This document shows, piece by piece, positions 24,290-32,694 of a DNA stretch of 64,000 nucleotides. The notes beneath the pieces were generated by a model that worked only from the letters and a program-made list of their open reading frames with translations, ran no database searches and had not been told where the DNA came from. Position numbers and translations under genes: made by a program. The stretch comes from Aquabacter sp040755535 (GTDB lineage Bacteria > Pseudomonadota > Alphaproteobacteria > Rhizobiales > Xanthobacteraceae): NCBI GenBank assembly GCA_040755535.1, contig JBFMAV010000002.1, positions 1 through 64,000 of the forward strand, written 5' to 3'. How positions within the stretch are numbered: the first letter of the stretch is position 1; every line of letters starts with the position of its first letter.

Positions 24290-25243
24290 TCAGGCCCGGC
24301 CGAGCTTGGCGTCCCGCGCCGCACGCAAGCGCGCGAAATCATCGCCCGCATGATGGGAAGAGCGGGTCAGCGGGCTGGAGGACACCATCAGGAATCCCTT
24401 CGCAAAGGCCACCGTCTCAAAGGCCTTGAACTCATCCGGCGTCACGAACCGTTCCACCTTGTGGTGACGGCGGGTGGGCTGGAGATATTGGCCGATGGTC
24501 ATGAAATCCACTTCGGCCGACCGGAGGTCATCCATCAGCTGAAGCACCTCGTTCCGCTCCTCGCCGAGGCCAACCATGATGCCCGACTTGGTAAAGATGG
24601 ACGGGTCAAGCTCCTTCACCTGCTGGAGCAGGCGCAGCGAGTGGAAATAGCGCGCGCCGGGCCGGACCGTGAGATAGCGGCCCGGGACCGTTTCGAGATT
24701 GTGGTTGAAAACGTCCGGGCGCGCCTCCACCACCACCTCGACCGCGCCCGGCTTGCGCAGGAAGTCGGGGGTCAGGATCTCGATGGTGGTACGCGGGCTT
24801 TTGGCGCGGATCGCGCGAATGGTCAGCGCGAAATGCTCCGCACCCCCATCCGACAAATCGTCCCGGTCCACCGACGTGATCACCACGTGGGACAGGCCGA
24901 GCTTTGCGACAGCCGCCGCGACCTTCTCCGGTTCATCCGCATCCAGAGGACCGGGCAAACCGGTGCGCACATTACAGAACGCGCAGGCGCGCGTGCAGGT
25001 GTCGCCCATGATCATGAAGGTGGCGTGCTTCTTCTCCCAGCACTCACCGATATTGGGACATCCCGCCTCTTCGCAGACGGTATGCAGGCCATTGGCCCGC
25101 ACGATCTCCGCCGTCTCCGACCATCCCGCCGAGCCGGGAGCCTTGACGCGAATCCATTCCGGCTTGCGCAGGACCTCGTGTTCCGGGCGATGCGCCTTTT
25201 CCGGATGACGAGGCCTGTTCAGCGTATTGACGACCGTGACCAT
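24290..25243 (-). CDS. lipA: Lipoyl synthase
   Basis: This radical SAM enzyme inserts two sulfurs into octanoyl groups on lipoyl domains. The 317-residue product has both iron-sulfur motifs: the auxiliary cluster in CEEAGCPNIGEC (near residue 55) and the radical SAM CTRACAFC (near 82). The HVVITSVDRDDL and GLGE stretches are also typical. The ATG at 25243 is the only sensible start. It is followed at once by the Coq10/RatA-like gene. The gap to clpA is 151 bases and holds a GC-rich hairpin. Confidence 0.97.
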   Translation of the reverse strand: MVTVVNTLNRPRHPEKAHRPEHEVLRKPEWIRVKAPGSAGWSETAEIVRANGLHTVCEEAGCPNIGECWEKKHATFMIMGDTCTRACAFCNVRTGLPGPLDADEPEKVAAAVAKLGLSHVVITSVDRDDLSDGGAEHFALTIRAIRAKSPRTTIEILTPDFLRKPGAVEVVVEARPDVFNHNLETVPGRYLTVRPGARYFHSLRLLQQVKELDPSIFTKSGIMVGLGEERNEVLQLMDDLRSAEVDFMTIGQYLQPTRRHHKVERFVTPDEFKAFETVAFAKGFLMVSSSPLTRSSHHAGDDFARLRAARDAKLGRA

Positions 25244-25367
25244 GGAACTGCCGTTCTCGCGCGCCGCAGCGCTTCAGAATGACCGATTTAGCCGCGCCGG
25301 ACGCGCGCGTCGAGGTCCGAGCGCGCGTACCAGCCTTGAGCCAGGCGAAAGCCTAGCGGTGACTGAC

Positions 25368-25389
25368 GCGGGCGCACCGCGGCGCCCGC
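25368..25389 (-). terminator. Candidate clpA terminator hairpin
   Basis: GCGGGCGC (25368-25375) pairs with GCGCCCGC (25382-25389) over a 6-base loop, 6 bases beyond the clpA stop. No T-run follows, so termination is uncertain. Confidence 0.4.
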
Positions 25390-25394
25390 TCTGG

Positions 25395-27872
25395 TCAAGC
25401 CTTCACAAGCGGGACCTTCGGCACATGGCTGCCGCCGCCGGAGCCGCCGGAGCCGCCCTTGGACGGGCCACCCTTAGAGGGTGGACGCCCCTTGCCGGTC
25501 GGCGGGCGAGACGACTTCGCGCGTGCCGGCTCAGCCTTGCGGCGAGGTGCCCGCTTCGTGGCGGGAACGATCTTGTCGGGTTTGGGCGTCACAGGACCTT
25601 CGGGGAAAGCAAAACCCAGCTTCGATCCCGATTCCGTTTCTTCCACGACCACCCGCACGTGCCCGCCGGACTTGAGGCGGCCGAACAGAACCTCGTCGGC
25701 CAGCGGCGTCTTGATGTATTCTTGGATTACCCGTGCCATAGGCCGGGCACCCATCTGTTCATCATAGCCGCGCTCGACCAGCCAGGCGGTGGCGTCGTCG
25801 GAGAGCTCGATCGTGACATTGCGGTCGGCGAGCTGTGCCTCCAGCTGAAGCACGAACTTCTCGACCACCTGCCCGATGATGTCCGCCGTCAGGTGCGCGA
25901 AGGGGATCACCGCATCGAGACGGTTGCGGAACTCCGGCGCGAAGGTCCGGTTGATCGCCTCCACATCGTCGCCCTGGCGCTTGGACCTCGTGAAGCCGTA
26001 GGCCTCCTTGGAGAGATCCGCGGCGCCGGCATTCGTCGTCATGATGAGGATGACGTTACGGAAATCCACGGACTTTCCGTTATGGTCCGTCAGCTTTCCA
26101 TGATCCATCACCTGCAGCAGGATGTTGAACAGATCCGGGTGCGCCTTCTCGATCTCGTCGAGCAGCAACACGCAATGGGGGGTCTGATCCACCCCATCGG
26201 TCAGCAGGCCGCCCTGGTCAAAGCCCACATATCCGGGAGGGGCACCGATCAGCCGCGAGACGGTGTGGCGCTCCATATATTCCGACATGTCGAAACGCAG
26301 GAGATTGACCCCGAGCGTTGAAGCGAGCTGCTTCGCCACCTCGGTCTTGCCGACACCTGTCGGTCCGGAAAACAGGTAGGAGCCGATCGGCTTTTCCGGC
26401 TCCCGGAGACCGGCACGCGCGAGCTTAATCGAAGCTGCCAGCGCCTCTATGGCCTTGTCTTGGCCATAGACCACGCGCTTCAGCGTGCTTTCCAGCGCGG
26501 CAAGGACCTCGGCATCATCCTTTGACACGGTCTTGGGAGGAATCCGCGCCATGGTGGCGATGGTGGCTTCGATCTCTTTGAGACCGATGGTCTTTCTCCG
26601 CCGTGCTTCGGGCAGGAGCATCTGCGCCGCGCCGCTTTCGTCGATCACGTCGATCGCCTTGTCGGGCAGCTTGCGGTCGTGGATGTAGCGGGCCGACAGT
26701 TCCACGGCGGCCTTGATGGCCTCGTTCGTGTAACGCAGCTTGTGGTAGTCCTCGAAATAAGGCTTGAGGCCTTTCAGGATCTCGATGGAATCCGGCACCG
26801 TCGGCTCTGCAACGTCGATCTTCTGGAACCGGCGCACCAAAGCCCGGTCCTTCTCAAAATACTGGCGATATTCCTTGTAGGTGGTGGAGCCCATGCAGCG
26901 CAGCGAACCCGATGCGAGCGCCGGCTTCAGCAGGTTGGACGCATCCATTGCCCCGCCGGAAGTCGCACCGGCTCCGATGACGGTATGGATTTCGTCGATG
27001 AACATGATGGCGTTGGGATAGGCCTCAATCTCCTTCACCACCTGCTTCAGGCGCTCCTCGAAGTCTCCGCGGTAGCGCGTGCCCGCGAGCAGGGCGCCCA
27101 TGTCGAGCGAGAAGATGGTGGCGGTGGCGAGCACCTCCGGCACATCGCCATCGATGATGCGACGGGCCAGTCCTTCGGCGATGGCGGTCTTGCCGACGCC
27201 GGGGTCACCTACGAACAGGGGGTTGTTCTTCTGGCGCCGGCACAGCACCTGGATGGTGCGCTGGATTTCCTTGTCGCGCCCGATGAGCGGATCGACTTTC
27301 CCGTCCGCCGCCTTGCGGTTCAGGTTGATGCAATAAGCGTCGAGCGCGTCGGCCTTCTTCTTCCCGTCCTCGCCGGACTTTGTCTCGGTCTCGTCGTCCG
27401 AACCGCGCACGGGGCGGCTTTCGGACATGCCCGCCCGTTTCGCGATGCCGTGGGAGATGTAATTGACCGCGTCGTACCGCGTCATGTCCTGCTCCTGCAG
27501 GAAATAGGCGGCATGGCTCTCGCGCTCGGCGAAGATCGCGACGAGCACGTTGGCGCCCGTCACTTCCTCGCGACCGGACGACTGGACATGGATCACGGCG
27601 CGCTGGATCACGCGCTGGAAGCCGGCGGTGGGTTTTGAATCGTCGCCATTCTGCTGGATCAGGTTCTCAAGCTCCCCGTCGACATATTCGACGAGATTGC
27701 GGCGGAGCTTTTCGAGATCGACATTGCAGGCGCGCATGACCGCCGCTGCGTCCTGGTCATCGACCAAGGACAAAAGCAGATGCTCGAGCGTCGCGTATTC
27801 GTGGTGGCGCTCGTTGGCGAGGGCCAAGGCCCGGTGGAGCGACTGCTCGAGACTGCGGGAGAACGTTGGCAT
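25395..27872 (-). CDS. clpA: ATP-dependent Clp protease ATP-binding subunit ClpA
   Basis: ClpA is the Hsp100 unfoldase that feeds substrates to ClpP. The 825-residue protein has the N-terminal repeat domain that docks ClpS (residues 1 to about 145), a first AAA+ module with GDPGVGKT near residue 218, and a second with GPTGVGKT near 500. The C-terminal 60 residues are basic and Ser/Gly/Pro-rich (APRRKAEPAR...GGSGGSGGGS), an extension beyond the E. coli protein. The ClpP-docking loop of the IGF/L type is not certain. clpS lies 157 bases upstream on the same strand; clpP is not in the window. Confidence 0.96.
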   Translation of the reverse strand: MPTFSRSLEQSLHRALALANERHHEYATLEHLLLSLVDDQDAAAVMRACNVDLEKLRRNLVEYVDGELENLIQQNGDDSKPTAGFQRVIQRAVIHVQSSGREEVTGANVLVAIFAERESHAAYFLQEQDMTRYDAVNYISHGIAKRAGMSESRPVRGSDDETETKSGEDGKKKADALDAYCINLNRKAADGKVDPLIGRDKEIQRTIQVLCRRQKNNPLFVGDPGVGKTAIAEGLARRIIDGDVPEVLATATIFSLDMGALLAGTRYRGDFEERLKQVVKEIEAYPNAIMFIDEIHTVIGAGATSGGAMDASNLLKPALASGSLRCMGSTTYKEYRQYFEKDRALVRRFQKIDVAEPTVPDSIEILKGLKPYFEDYHKLRYTNEAIKAAVELSARYIHDRKLPDKAIDVIDESGAAQMLLPEARRRKTIGLKEIEATIATMARIPPKTVSKDDAEVLAALESTLKRVVYGQDKAIEALAASIKLARAGLREPEKPIGSYLFSGPTGVGKTEVAKQLASTLGVNLLRFDMSEYMERHTVSRLIGAPPGYVGFDQGGLLTDGVDQTPHCVLLLDEIEKAHPDLFNILLQVMDHGKLTDHNGKSVDFRNVILIMTTNAGAADLSKEAYGFTRSKRQGDDVEAINRTFAPEFRNRLDAVIPFAHLTADIIGQVVEKFVLQLEAQLADRNVTIELSDDATAWLVERGYDEQMGARPMARVIQEYIKTPLADEVLFGRLKSGGHVRVVVEETESGSKLGFAFPEGPVTPKPDKIVPATKRAPRRKAEPARAKSSRPPTGKGRPPSKGGPSKGGSGGSGGGSHVPKVPLVKA

Positions 27873-28029
27873 CTACACCTCTATCCCGTGCCGCGCCGCG
27901 AGGAACCGGACTTCCCGCTCTCCCGACGTGCACGCGTTCCCTAAGACTTTGTACCGCCCCCCGTCCCGCGCAAGTCCCCACTCCTGCGCAAGCCCCGCTC
28001 CATTCCCGACGGCGCCTGTCTCGGCGCCA

Positions 28030-28509
28030 TCATTTTTTCTCCATCACGCATTGCAGAGGATGTTGGTGTTTGCGCGCGAAGTCCATCACCTGCGTCACTT
28101 TTGTTTCAGCGACCTCGTAGGTGTAAACGCCGCACTCGCCCACGCCGTGGTTATGAACGTGGAGCATGATCGTGTTGGCTTCCTCACGCCCCTTGTTGAA
28201 GAAGCGCTCCAGAATGTGCACCACGAACTCCATCGGCGTGTAGTCGTCGTTCAAAAGCAGAACGCGGTACAGATTGGGCCGCTTGGTCTGCGGCTTGGTG
28301 CGCGTGATAACGGCAGTGCCGGGATTACCCGCCGAGCGGCGCGGCTTGCCGGGTTCTGAGGACCGTACCTGCAGCGCGCCTGCCCCAGACGTCCAGATGT
28401 TGCATTCGCTGAGGAGCGCGGCATCCGATCGCAAAAGGCCCCCCACTTCGATCTCGGGGATCGACGCGTGATCTGCAGCCCGCATTGAATTTCGTTGGGT
28501 TTCGGTCAT
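28030..28509 (-). CDS. clpS: ATP-dependent Clp protease adaptor ClpS
   Basis: ClpS recognises N-degron residues and delivers proteins to ClpA. The core (residues about 77-159) is typical: RPNLYRVLLLNDDYTPMEFVVHILERFF, then HVHNHGVGECGVYTYEVAETK and FARKHQHPLQCVMEKK. From the ATG at 28509 the protein has 159 residues, with about 70 preceding the core; rhizobial ClpS proteins usually have about 30. A second ATG at 28485 gives 151 residues. The extension has no recognised motif. An inverted repeat (28509-28517 with 28567-28575) overlaps the start region. Confidence 0.93.
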   Translation of the reverse strand: MTETQRNSMRAADHASIPEIEVGGLLRSDAALLSECNIWTSGAGALQVRSSEPGKPRRSAGNPGTAVITRTKPQTKRPNLYRVLLLNDDYTPMEFVVHILERFFNKGREEANTIMLHVHNHGVGECGVYTYEVAETKVTQVMDFARKHQHPLQCVMEKK

Positions 28510-28719
28510 TGGCAATTCTGACTGCCGGATTTCAAGCGGCGTGGCCCGTCGCCCCGCAGCTTCGGCAATTGCCAAAATAATAAGAACTCGGTGCCCAGGA
28601 TGCCAGCCTGAGCGGGGTCTCGGCATCGAATTTCAGCCGCGAGGCGGCGCTCCCGAGCCGAGACGGCCCGGTTCAGCCCGGGCGGCGGGCGCGCGCGCCG
28701 GACCCGGCATCAACGCAAA

Positions 28720-28743
28720 CCGCCCGCTCTGGCGAACGGGCGG
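28720..28743 (-). terminator. Second hairpin downstream of the phasin gene
   Basis: CCGCCCG (28720-28726) pairs with CGGGCGG (28737-28743) over 10 bases. On the minus strand TTTG follows. It lies about 50 bases after the phasin stop, between phasin and clpS, and may back up the first hairpin. The remaining gap (28510-28794) shows no gene. Confidence 0.4.
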
Positions 28744-28766
28744 GAGATGTCTGGACGTGCACGAAA

Positions 28767-28786
28767 TCTCCGGCGGACGCCGGAGA
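28767..28786 (-). terminator. Terminator hairpin after the phasin gene
   Basis: TCTCCGGC (28767-28774) and GCCGGAGA (28779-28786) form an 8-bp stem with a 4-base loop, 8 bases after the phasin stop. On the minus strand it is followed by TTTCG, a short T-run. Confidence 0.6.
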
Positions 28787-28794
28787 GTTATGGC

Positions 28795-29130
28795 TCAATG
28801 CGCCTTCGCGAACAGGCCTTCGTAGGGCTTGTAGGCTTCCTTGGCGAAGTCCGAATACAGACCGCCGATCTTGGTCATTTCCGCGACCAGAGACTCATAG
28901 GCGCTCTTCATGTAGCCCTGCTGGATTTCAACCGCCTGCTCGAAGGTCTTTGCACCGAGGAGCTTCTCCAGGGTCGACGTCCCGAGCTCGAACGAGCTTT
29001 TGGTGTAGTCGGCAACCTCGATCGCAATCGCCTGGGCGTTCTTCGACCATGCGCCGAAGCTCTTCATCGCAAGGTCCATATTGTCCTTGCCGAGCTTCTG
29101 CATCTCTTCGACGTTCTGGATCTGCACCAT
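28795..29130 (-). CDS. Phasin family protein
   Basis: This 111-residue, all-helical amphipathic protein coats polyhydroxyalkanoate granules. The layout is typical of alphaproteobacterial phasins: EEMQKLGKDNMDLAMKSFGAWSKNAQAIAIEVADYTKSSFELGTSTLEKLLGAKTFEQAVEIQQGYMKSAYE. The ATG at 29130, with AGGGAGTCC upstream, is chosen over the in-frame extension to 29253, which reads through promoter DNA. Two TGC-N3-GCA palindromes upstream fit control by the PHA repressor PhaR. No PHA synthase gene is in the window. It is cytosolic and probably highly expressed. Confidence 0.9.
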   Translation of the reverse strand: MVQIQNVEEMQKLGKDNMDLAMKSFGAWSKNAQAIAIEVADYTKSSFELGTSTLEKLLGAKTFEQAVEIQQGYMKSAYESLVAEMTKIGGLYSDFAKEAYKPYEGLFAKAH

Positions 29131-29210
29131 TTGGGACTCCCTTTTCCGTTTCCGGGCCCTGACCGACGATCCGGTCGAAGAGGCGCCTTGTTCCCCGCCC
29201 AGGTCAGATA

Positions 29211-29255
29211 TTATGCAGCGCACCATTTTCGTCAACTTTTTTGTGCACCGCACAA
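29211..29255. promoter_or_regulatory. Two PhaR-like palindromes upstream of the phasin gene
   Basis: The box TTGTGC-ACC-GCACAA (29241-29255) is a perfect palindrome. A second, TTATGC-AGC-GCACCA (29211-29225), keeps the TGC-N3-GCA core. Their centres are 30 bases apart, on one face of the helix. They lie 81-125 bases before the phasin start; PhaR repressors of alphaproteobacteria bind TGC/GCA palindromes at phasin promoters. Confidence 0.55.
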
Positions 29256-29405
29256 TTACGGAGCCCCCTGGGTTTACGGCTTGGTAACCGCGGGCTCTTT
29301 ACCTTCAAGGCCAGTCACCTTGCGCTCTCTTCCCTGGCGCGGCCTGTTTGCAGCGCCGCATAATGGGCGTGAGCGGTTCCCCCGGACTGAAACGGGACAA
29401 AATTC

Positions 29406-31121
29406 ATGCGTTTGGCGCTGGCTCACGGCACCTTTTCGGCCAAGTTCCTTGCGACTACTCTCGCCCTCTCGGTCTGCCTTTCGGCAGGCAGCGCGGATGC
29501 TAAGCCGAAGAAACAGACGAAGGCCAAGCCTGCGGCTACGCGGACCGTCGTGGCGGATTCCGGATGGCTCCGGGGCCAGTCTGCCATCATCATCGACGCA
29601 AACACTGGCCGAGTCCTTTACGAACAGAATGCGGACACGCCCCTGCATCCCGCATCGGTTACCAAGGTGATGACCCTTTACATGCTGTTCGAGCAGCTGG
29701 AGGCGGGGCGCCTGCGGCTCGACAGCCCTCTCACCGTGTCGGCCTTCGCGGCCTCGCAATCGCCCTCGAAACTCGGCCTGCGCCCCGGGGCCACAATCGA
29801 GGTCGAGGACGCCATCAAGGCCCTGGTGACCCGTTCCGCCAACGACATTGCAGTGGTGATCGCGGAGTCGATTGGCGGCTCTGAGAGCAATTTCGCAGGC
29901 ATGATGACACGCCGCGCCAAGACGCTGGGCATGGACAACACCCAATTTCGCAACGCCTCGGGGCTCCCCAACAAAGGCCAGATCACGACAGCGCGCGATC
30001 TCGCAACGCTGGGCATCGCAATTCAGGATCGCTTCCCGAAATACTACAAGTATTTCTCCACGCGGACCTTCTATTATCGCGGCCAAGCCATCGCCAACCA
30101 CAATCGCATGTTCGGTCGCATTGAAGGCGTGGACGGCATCAAGACCGGCTACACGAACGCCTCTGGATTTAATCTTCTGACCTCAGTCCATACAGATGAC
30201 AAATTCATCATCGGCGTGGTGATGGGCGGCGCAAGCGCCGCCTCCCGCGACACTCGGATGGCGAACCTCATCACGGGCAATGTCGAACGGGCATATGCCG
30301 GACGGCGGACTGCGCCGCGCGCGACCGAAGTGGCCACAGCCCAGGCGTCCCTGCCGGCTCCCCTGCCCGCCCCCGCCCCAGAGCGCGCGCCGAGCGCTGC
30401 GGTCGCCCCATTGCCCACGCCGCAGCGTCTTGCCTACGCTCCGGATCCCGTTACGACCGCTGCGATCCCCGCCCGGCCCGCGCCGGGCTCCAACGAGCCC
30501 ATCAAACCAACGGCCGTTAAGGTAACGACCATCGCCAAGCCGGTCATGCAGGCGGTGCCCGCCCCAACCTTCTCCTCTGGCCCCACGCCCCCCGTCGCCG
30601 TCGCGCAACCCCATGCGCCGGCACCGGTTGCCGCCCCGATCCCGCCGGCTGTCGCTCAGGCTGCGCCTCTTCAGGACACCCGCACGGCGCCTCTCGCCGG
30701 CTCAGCTCCTGTCATGGCCGCGCTTCCGGCCGGACAGCTGCTTCCGCCGCTGCCGACGCCCACCCAGCAACCGATCCGCACCGCCTCTGCCGGCCCAGTG
30801 GCCCTGCCGGTCAGCCTTCCCCCGGCGCCCCCGTCGATGGCTCGGCCCGCGACGAAGCCTGAGGTCGCAAGCCACAAGCCCGGCTGGATGATTCAGATCG
30901 GGGCCTTCGGCGGTGAAAGAGAAGCTAAGAGCCGCCTCGATCAGGCGCAGTCGAAGGCCAAGTCTGCGCTGGCCGGTGCCGAACCTTTCGTCGAGCCCGC
31001 GAGCAAGGGGTCTGGCACCTTCTATCGCGCCCGCTTCGCCGGCCTCAGCGAAAAAGACGCGAAGGAAGCGTGCCGTTTACTGCAACGCAATGATTTCGAC
31101 TGCATGACTATACGCAACTGA
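29406..31121 (+). CDS. D-alanyl-D-alanine carboxypeptidase with SPOR domain
   Basis: This is a periplasmic penicillin-binding protein of the S11 (DacA/DacF) type that trims stem peptides. The 571-residue product has a signal peptide (cut near residue 32), a catalytic domain with S-V-T-K near 84-87, SAND near 144 and KTG near 246. A long Ala/Pro-rich linker spans residues about 300-490, and a C-terminal SPOR domain from about 495 (GWMIQIGAFGGEREAKSRL) binds denuded glycan at the septum. This combination points to a role at division sites. The gene is monocistronic and convergent with the J-domain gene. Confidence 0.93.
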   Translation: MRLALAHGTFSAKFLATTLALSVCLSAGSADAKPKKQTKAKPAATRTVVADSGWLRGQSAIIIDANTGRVLYEQNADTPLHPASVTKVMTLYMLFEQLEAGRLRLDSPLTVSAFAASQSPSKLGLRPGATIEVEDAIKALVTRSANDIAVVIAESIGGSESNFAGMMTRRAKTLGMDNTQFRNASGLPNKGQITTARDLATLGIAIQDRFPKYYKYFSTRTFYYRGQAIANHNRMFGRIEGVDGIKTGYTNASGFNLLTSVHTDDKFIIGVVMGGASAASRDTRMANLITGNVERAYAGRRTAPRATEVATAQASLPAPLPAPAPERAPSAAVAPLPTPQRLAYAPDPVTTAAIPARPAPGSNEPIKPTAVKVTTIAKPVMQAVPAPTFSSGPTPPVAVAQPHAPAPVAAPIPPAVAQAAPLQDTRTAPLAGSAPVMAALPAGQLLPPLPTPTQQPIRTASAGPVALPVSLPPAPPSMARPATKPEVASHKPGWMIQIGAFGGEREAKSRLDQAQSKAKSALAGAEPFVEPASKGSGTFYRARFAGLSEKDAKEACRLLQRNDFDCMTIRN

Positions 31122-31141
31122 TGTGGAAAGCAGCGGACGAT

Positions 31142-31840
31142 TCAGCGATGTTTGCTCAGGATGACATCCTTGGCCTGGTTGACTCGCGCCGCGAGATAGC
31201 CGGAACCGCCATGATCGGGGTGGAGCTTTTTCATCAGCGACCGATGCGCCCGACGCACCTCCGCTTCGCTCGCCCCTTGAGCAAGGCCAAGGATTTCGTA
31301 GGCCTCTTGCTCGGACATCGCGCCTCCGCGCGCACTCTCGCCATGGCTCCCCGCACGCGTGTCGCCCTCAGCGTGTTCACGCCATGCGGGCGCCCTGCGG
31401 TCGAGATAAGCTTCGATTAGCGACAGGGACTGCGCGTCGAGCGATGGGCGAAGGGATAGGATGTAGGGAAGCGGGAGTTCGTCGAGTTGACGGCCGACCT
31501 GATCCCCGGCCAGGACGGTGCCCGAGAGGGTCCCACTGCCATGATCAAGCTCCATGTCGAACCACGCGCAGCGCACCCGGGATTTGCGCGGCGCTTCGCT
31601 TCGCTTGAACAAATTAGCCAATCGCCCCCCCGACCGGCCGAGAAGCGCAAGTCCAGCACCGCCGAGAGCGGCGGCAGCCAAGAACCGCCCCGTCACCAGC
31701 AGCACGGCCGCCCCGAGGAGACAGGCCAAACCTCCCGCTTCCATGATACGGCGCGCGAGTACTTGGGGGCTGGACTTGGACCAGAGATGGAACAGATAGA
31801 GGAGAAGGCCTAACGCAGCTGCACCGGCAAGTAAGGTCAC
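31142..31840 (-). CDS. Membrane-anchored J-domain protein
   Basis: This 232-residue protein has two or three N-terminal membrane segments (residues about 2-20, 35-55 and 55-70), a linker, a middle domain and a C-terminal J domain. The J domain begins near residue 175 (EAYEILGLAQGASEAEVRRAHRSLMKKLHPDHGGSGY) and keeps the HPD motif that activates DnaK. The C-terminal position and membrane anchor resemble the TIM14/DjlA type. The GTG start overlaps the stop of the VWA gene (GTGA), so the two are translationally coupled and probably form one system, perhaps recruiting DnaK to the inner membrane. The partner substrate is unknown. Confidence 0.82.
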   Translation of the reverse strand: MTLLAGAAALGLLLYLFHLWSKSSPQVLARRIMEAGGLACLLGAAVLLVTGRFLAAAALGGAGLALLGRSGGRLANLFKRSEAPRKSRVRCAWFDMELDHGSGTLSGTVLAGDQVGRQLDELPLPYILSLRPSLDAQSLSLIEAYLDRRAPAWREHAEGDTRAGSHGESARGGAMSEQEAYEILGLAQGASEAEVRRAHRSLMKKLHPDHGGSGYLAARVNQAKDVILSKHR

Positions 31841-32556
31841 GATCCGCCATCTCCCATCGCAGCGAGCAGTCGGGCAGCGCCACCTTCGCGCGAGGACGCA
31901 AGGGCCGTCCGCCCCCCAGCCGCGAAAGACGCAGCGGCCCGAAGAAGCGCAGCCAGTTCCGCCCCTGCGCCGGGGGCAAATCGACACCAGGCCCCTCCCG
32001 TGAGGCGGGCCATCTCTCGGAAGACCCGCTCGACTCCGGGATTCTGACCTTCCTGAAAGATAAACAGCTTCAGTCCAAGCACACCCAGCGCCCCGGCGGC
32101 GGCGTAGAGCGAGTCCACAGGCTCCTCCACCGCATCTCCCACAAACACCGCAGCTTTCAGCCGGGCGCGTTCGCTCTCCTGGCGCAGATGGGCAAGGACA
32201 CGTCGGATCTGGGTTGCTCCGCCTTCGCAGGTGATCTTGCCCATGAGCCGCCCCAACTCAGGGCCATCCGCGATCCAGCGCGAGGCCCGACATTCCTGGG
32301 CACCACGGTAATAGACCAGTTGAACCTCGAGCCCGCCAAATCGCGTGGCCGCAGCGAACATTTCCGCCTGCGTCTCCTGGGCGAGCGACCATGTGGACTG
32401 GCGCGAATAGGTCGCATCCATGGCGAAGGCCAGCTTCGCCCGCCCACCAGCTTCCCCAGCGGATCCCACGGACCCAGCTGCTTTGAGGAACGCCTCCACT
32501 TCGCCGGGTGAGGAAACACCGGACGTCGGCAGTCCTGATTTTCCGTCTTGCGCCAA
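31837..32556 (-). CDS. VWA-domain-like protein coupled to the J-domain gene
   Basis: This 239-residue cytosolic protein resembles a von Willebrand factor A domain. A MIDAS-like D-A-T-Y-S lies in KLAFAMDATYSRQS near residues 41-53, a Rossmann-like core follows, and AAVFVGDAVEE near 135 could supply the third metal loop. The start is a TTG at 32556, favoured by an unusually good ribosome site (GAGGAGGGGAGG). The first ATG falls inside the VWA core. It overlaps the membrane J-domain gene by four bases. Pairing a VWA protein with a J protein suggests a scaffold/chaperone unit; function is not established. Confidence 0.72.
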   Translation of the reverse strand: MAQDGKSGLPTSGVSSPGEVEAFLKAAGSVGSAGEAGGRAKLAFAMDATYSRQSTWSLAQETQAEMFAAATRFGGLEVQLVYYRGAQECRASRWIADGPELGRLMGKITCEGGATQIRRVLAHLRQESERARLKAAVFVGDAVEEPVDSLYAAAGALGVLGLKLFIFQEGQNPGVERVFREMARLTGGAWCRFAPGAGAELAALLRAAASFAAGGRTALASSREGGAARLLAAMGDGGS

Positions 32557-32694
32557 CGCCTCCCCTCCTCACCCGCATCCGTCCAATGGCCGCGTAGAAC
32601 ATAAGCTGCCGTACCACGCGCACAAGCACGCCGGATTGCCAAAAGCCTGCCGCCTAAATAGGGTCCGCGCGCCGTAAAAACAGGGAGGCGCGCC

